Source: Ruminococcaceae bacterium UBA5408
GTDB lineage: Bacteria > Bacillota > Clostridia > Oscillospirales > Acutalibacteraceae
Length of the DNA: 6,475 nt
NCBI GenBank assembly: GCA_002407645.1
Contig: DHNU01000063.1
Location: forward strand, 19,878 to 26,352
Direction of reading: 5' to 3'
Shown here: positions 6,130-6,475 of the stretch, piece by piece
Numbering within the stretch: the stretch's first letter is position 1
How the letters are laid out: the number at the start of each line of letters is the position of its first letter
Position numbers and translations under genes: made by a program
Notes under the pieces: generated by a model
Databases searched by the model: none
Told to the model about the DNA's origin: nothing
What the model saw: only the letters and a program-made list of their open reading frames with translations

Positions 6130-6205
6130 TGGAGCGAACGACGAGGCTCGAACTCGCTACCTCCACCTTGGCAAGGTGGCGCTCTACCAGATGAGCTACA
6201 TTCGC
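6130..6205 (-). tRNA. tRNA-Gly, anticodon GCC
   Basis: A full cloverleaf can be folded: acceptor GCGAATG/CGTTCGC with one G-U pair, D stem GCTC/GAGC with a GG-containing loop, anticodon stem CCACC/GGTGG with loop TTGCCAA (anticodon GCC, 6170-6172), and T stem GCGAG/CTCGT with loop TTCGAGC. The discriminator base is U, as usual for bacterial tRNA-Gly, and CCA is encoded (6130-6132). Without CCA the gene ends at 6133 (73 nt). It reads the glycine codons GGC and GGU. It is a single-gene unit with its own promoter and terminator. Confidence 0.97.
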
Positions 6206-6232
6206 ATTACTACTTCACTTGGTACGCATCAT

Positions 6233-6262
6233 ATTATACGACATATATTAACATTTTGTCAA
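6233..6262 (-). promoter_or_regulatory. Promoter of tRNA-Gly
   Basis: On the minus strand a perfect TTGACA (6257-6262) and a perfect TATAAT (6233-6238) are separated by 18 nt. RNA would start near 6226, about 20 nt before the mature 5' end. A near-consensus promoter is usual for a stable-RNA gene. AT-rich DNA lies upstream (6263-6360). Confidence 0.85.
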
Positions 6263-6361
6263 GCAAAAGTTTAATTATTTCATAATTTTTGTATTATTAT
6301 GTAGTATCTTAATAAAACATATTATAAAGCCTTATTTTATTCAGACGCAATAATAAATCAC

Positions 6362-6390
6362 TTGACAAAATAGTTTTTTAGAAGTATCAT
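6362..6390 (+). promoter_or_regulatory. Promoter of the FMN-riboswitch transcript
   Basis: A perfect TTGACA (6362-6367) is followed after 17 nt by TATCAT (6385-6390, 5 of 6). RNA would start near 6397, leaving about 15 nt before the aptamer. It is divergent from the tRNA promoter, with about 100 bp of AT-rich DNA between the two -35 boxes. Confidence 0.85.
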
Positions 6391-6411
6391 TACTTCAAAA
6401 TAATAATAAAT

Positions 6412-6475
6412 CTTCAGGGCAAGGTGAAATTCCTTACCGGTGGTAAAGCCCACGAGCCGCAAGGCATGATTCGGT
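6412..6475 (+). promoter_or_regulatory. FMN riboswitch (RFN element), 5' half, cut by the window end
   Basis: The sequence follows the FMN aptamer consensus: CTTCAGGGC, then AAGGTGAAATTCCTTACCGG, then TGGTAAAGCCCACGAGCC, then GATTCGGT at the edge. Pairings visible are GGGC (6417-6420) with GCCC (6448-6451), AAGG (6421-6424) with CCTT (6432-6435), and GCC/GGC closing a GCAA tetraloop (6456-6465). The second half, the closing strand of the basal stem and the expression platform lie outside. In Firmicutes this aptamer binds FMN and shuts off riboflavin synthesis (ribDEAH) or uptake (ribU) genes, so one of these should follow on the plus strand. Confidence 0.95.

Noticed and set aside
5939..6166. 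Upstream extension of the typA reading frame by 76 codons
   Set aside because: It runs through the typA promoter, the tRNA terminator and into the tRNA-Gly gene; the MEVASSSLVV-type peptide is tRNA sequence read as protein. The family N-terminus and the ribosome binding site fix the start at 5938.
6349..6412. Direct repeat AATAATAAATC (6349-6359 and 6402-6412)
   Set aside because: It is low-complexity A/T sequence with no further structure; chance is the simpler explanation.
1..6475. Defence system, CRISPR array, insertion sequence or toxin-antitoxin pair
   Set aside because: No regularly spaced repeats, transposase, nuclease-helicase set or small paired genes were seen. The exonuclease is tied to bipA in a housekeeping context.

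Overview
The window looks like chromosomal DNA of a low-GC Firmicute, most likely a clostridial (anaerobe-type) bacterium. The support is AT-rich intergenic DNA with textbook sigma-A promoters (TTGACA/TATAAT, extended -10), strong GGAGG-type ribosome binding sites, U-tract terminators, an FMN riboswitch, and a PflX-type radical SAM enzyme beside pgeF. The species cannot be named from the sequence alone. All protein genes lie on the minus strand. Only the FMN riboswitch unit at the right edge points to the plus strand.

Layout, right to left along minus-strand transcription. At 6362-6475 a promoter drives the 5' half of an FMN riboswitch on the plus strand, cut by the window end; the riboflavin gene it controls lies outside. 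Divergent from it, tRNA-Gly(GCC) at 6130-6205 has its own consensus promoter and a hairpin terminator. Next, typA/bipA (start 5938) has its own extended -10 promoter inside a perfect 9-bp inverted repeat. Two bases after it comes a DEDDh 3'-5' exonuclease with a C-terminal zinc-ribbon-like tail, and its stop codon sits in the loop of an intrinsic terminator. About 260 bp of intergenic DNA follows, holding a G/C-rich hairpin island of unknown nature and the pgeF promoter. Then pgeF and a radical SAM protein overlap by 11 bp, followed by a hemolysin-III/TrhA membrane protein and the first 128 codons of an alpha/beta hydrolase that runs off the left edge.

Functionally there are two transcription units of proteins plus two RNA units. 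One unit joins ribosome assembly and stress GTPase activity (BipA) with a nuclease. The other joins cell-wall precursor editing (PgeF), an uncharacterised radical SAM activity and membrane or lipid functions (TrhA-like protein, lysophospholipase-like hydrolase). The last two genes may also have their own weak promoters.

I do not see a defence island, CRISPR array, insertion sequence or other clear new system. The items most worth a second look are the hairpin island at about 3100-3217, the inverted repeat around the bipA promoter, and the exonuclease/zinc-ribbon protein coupled to bipA.
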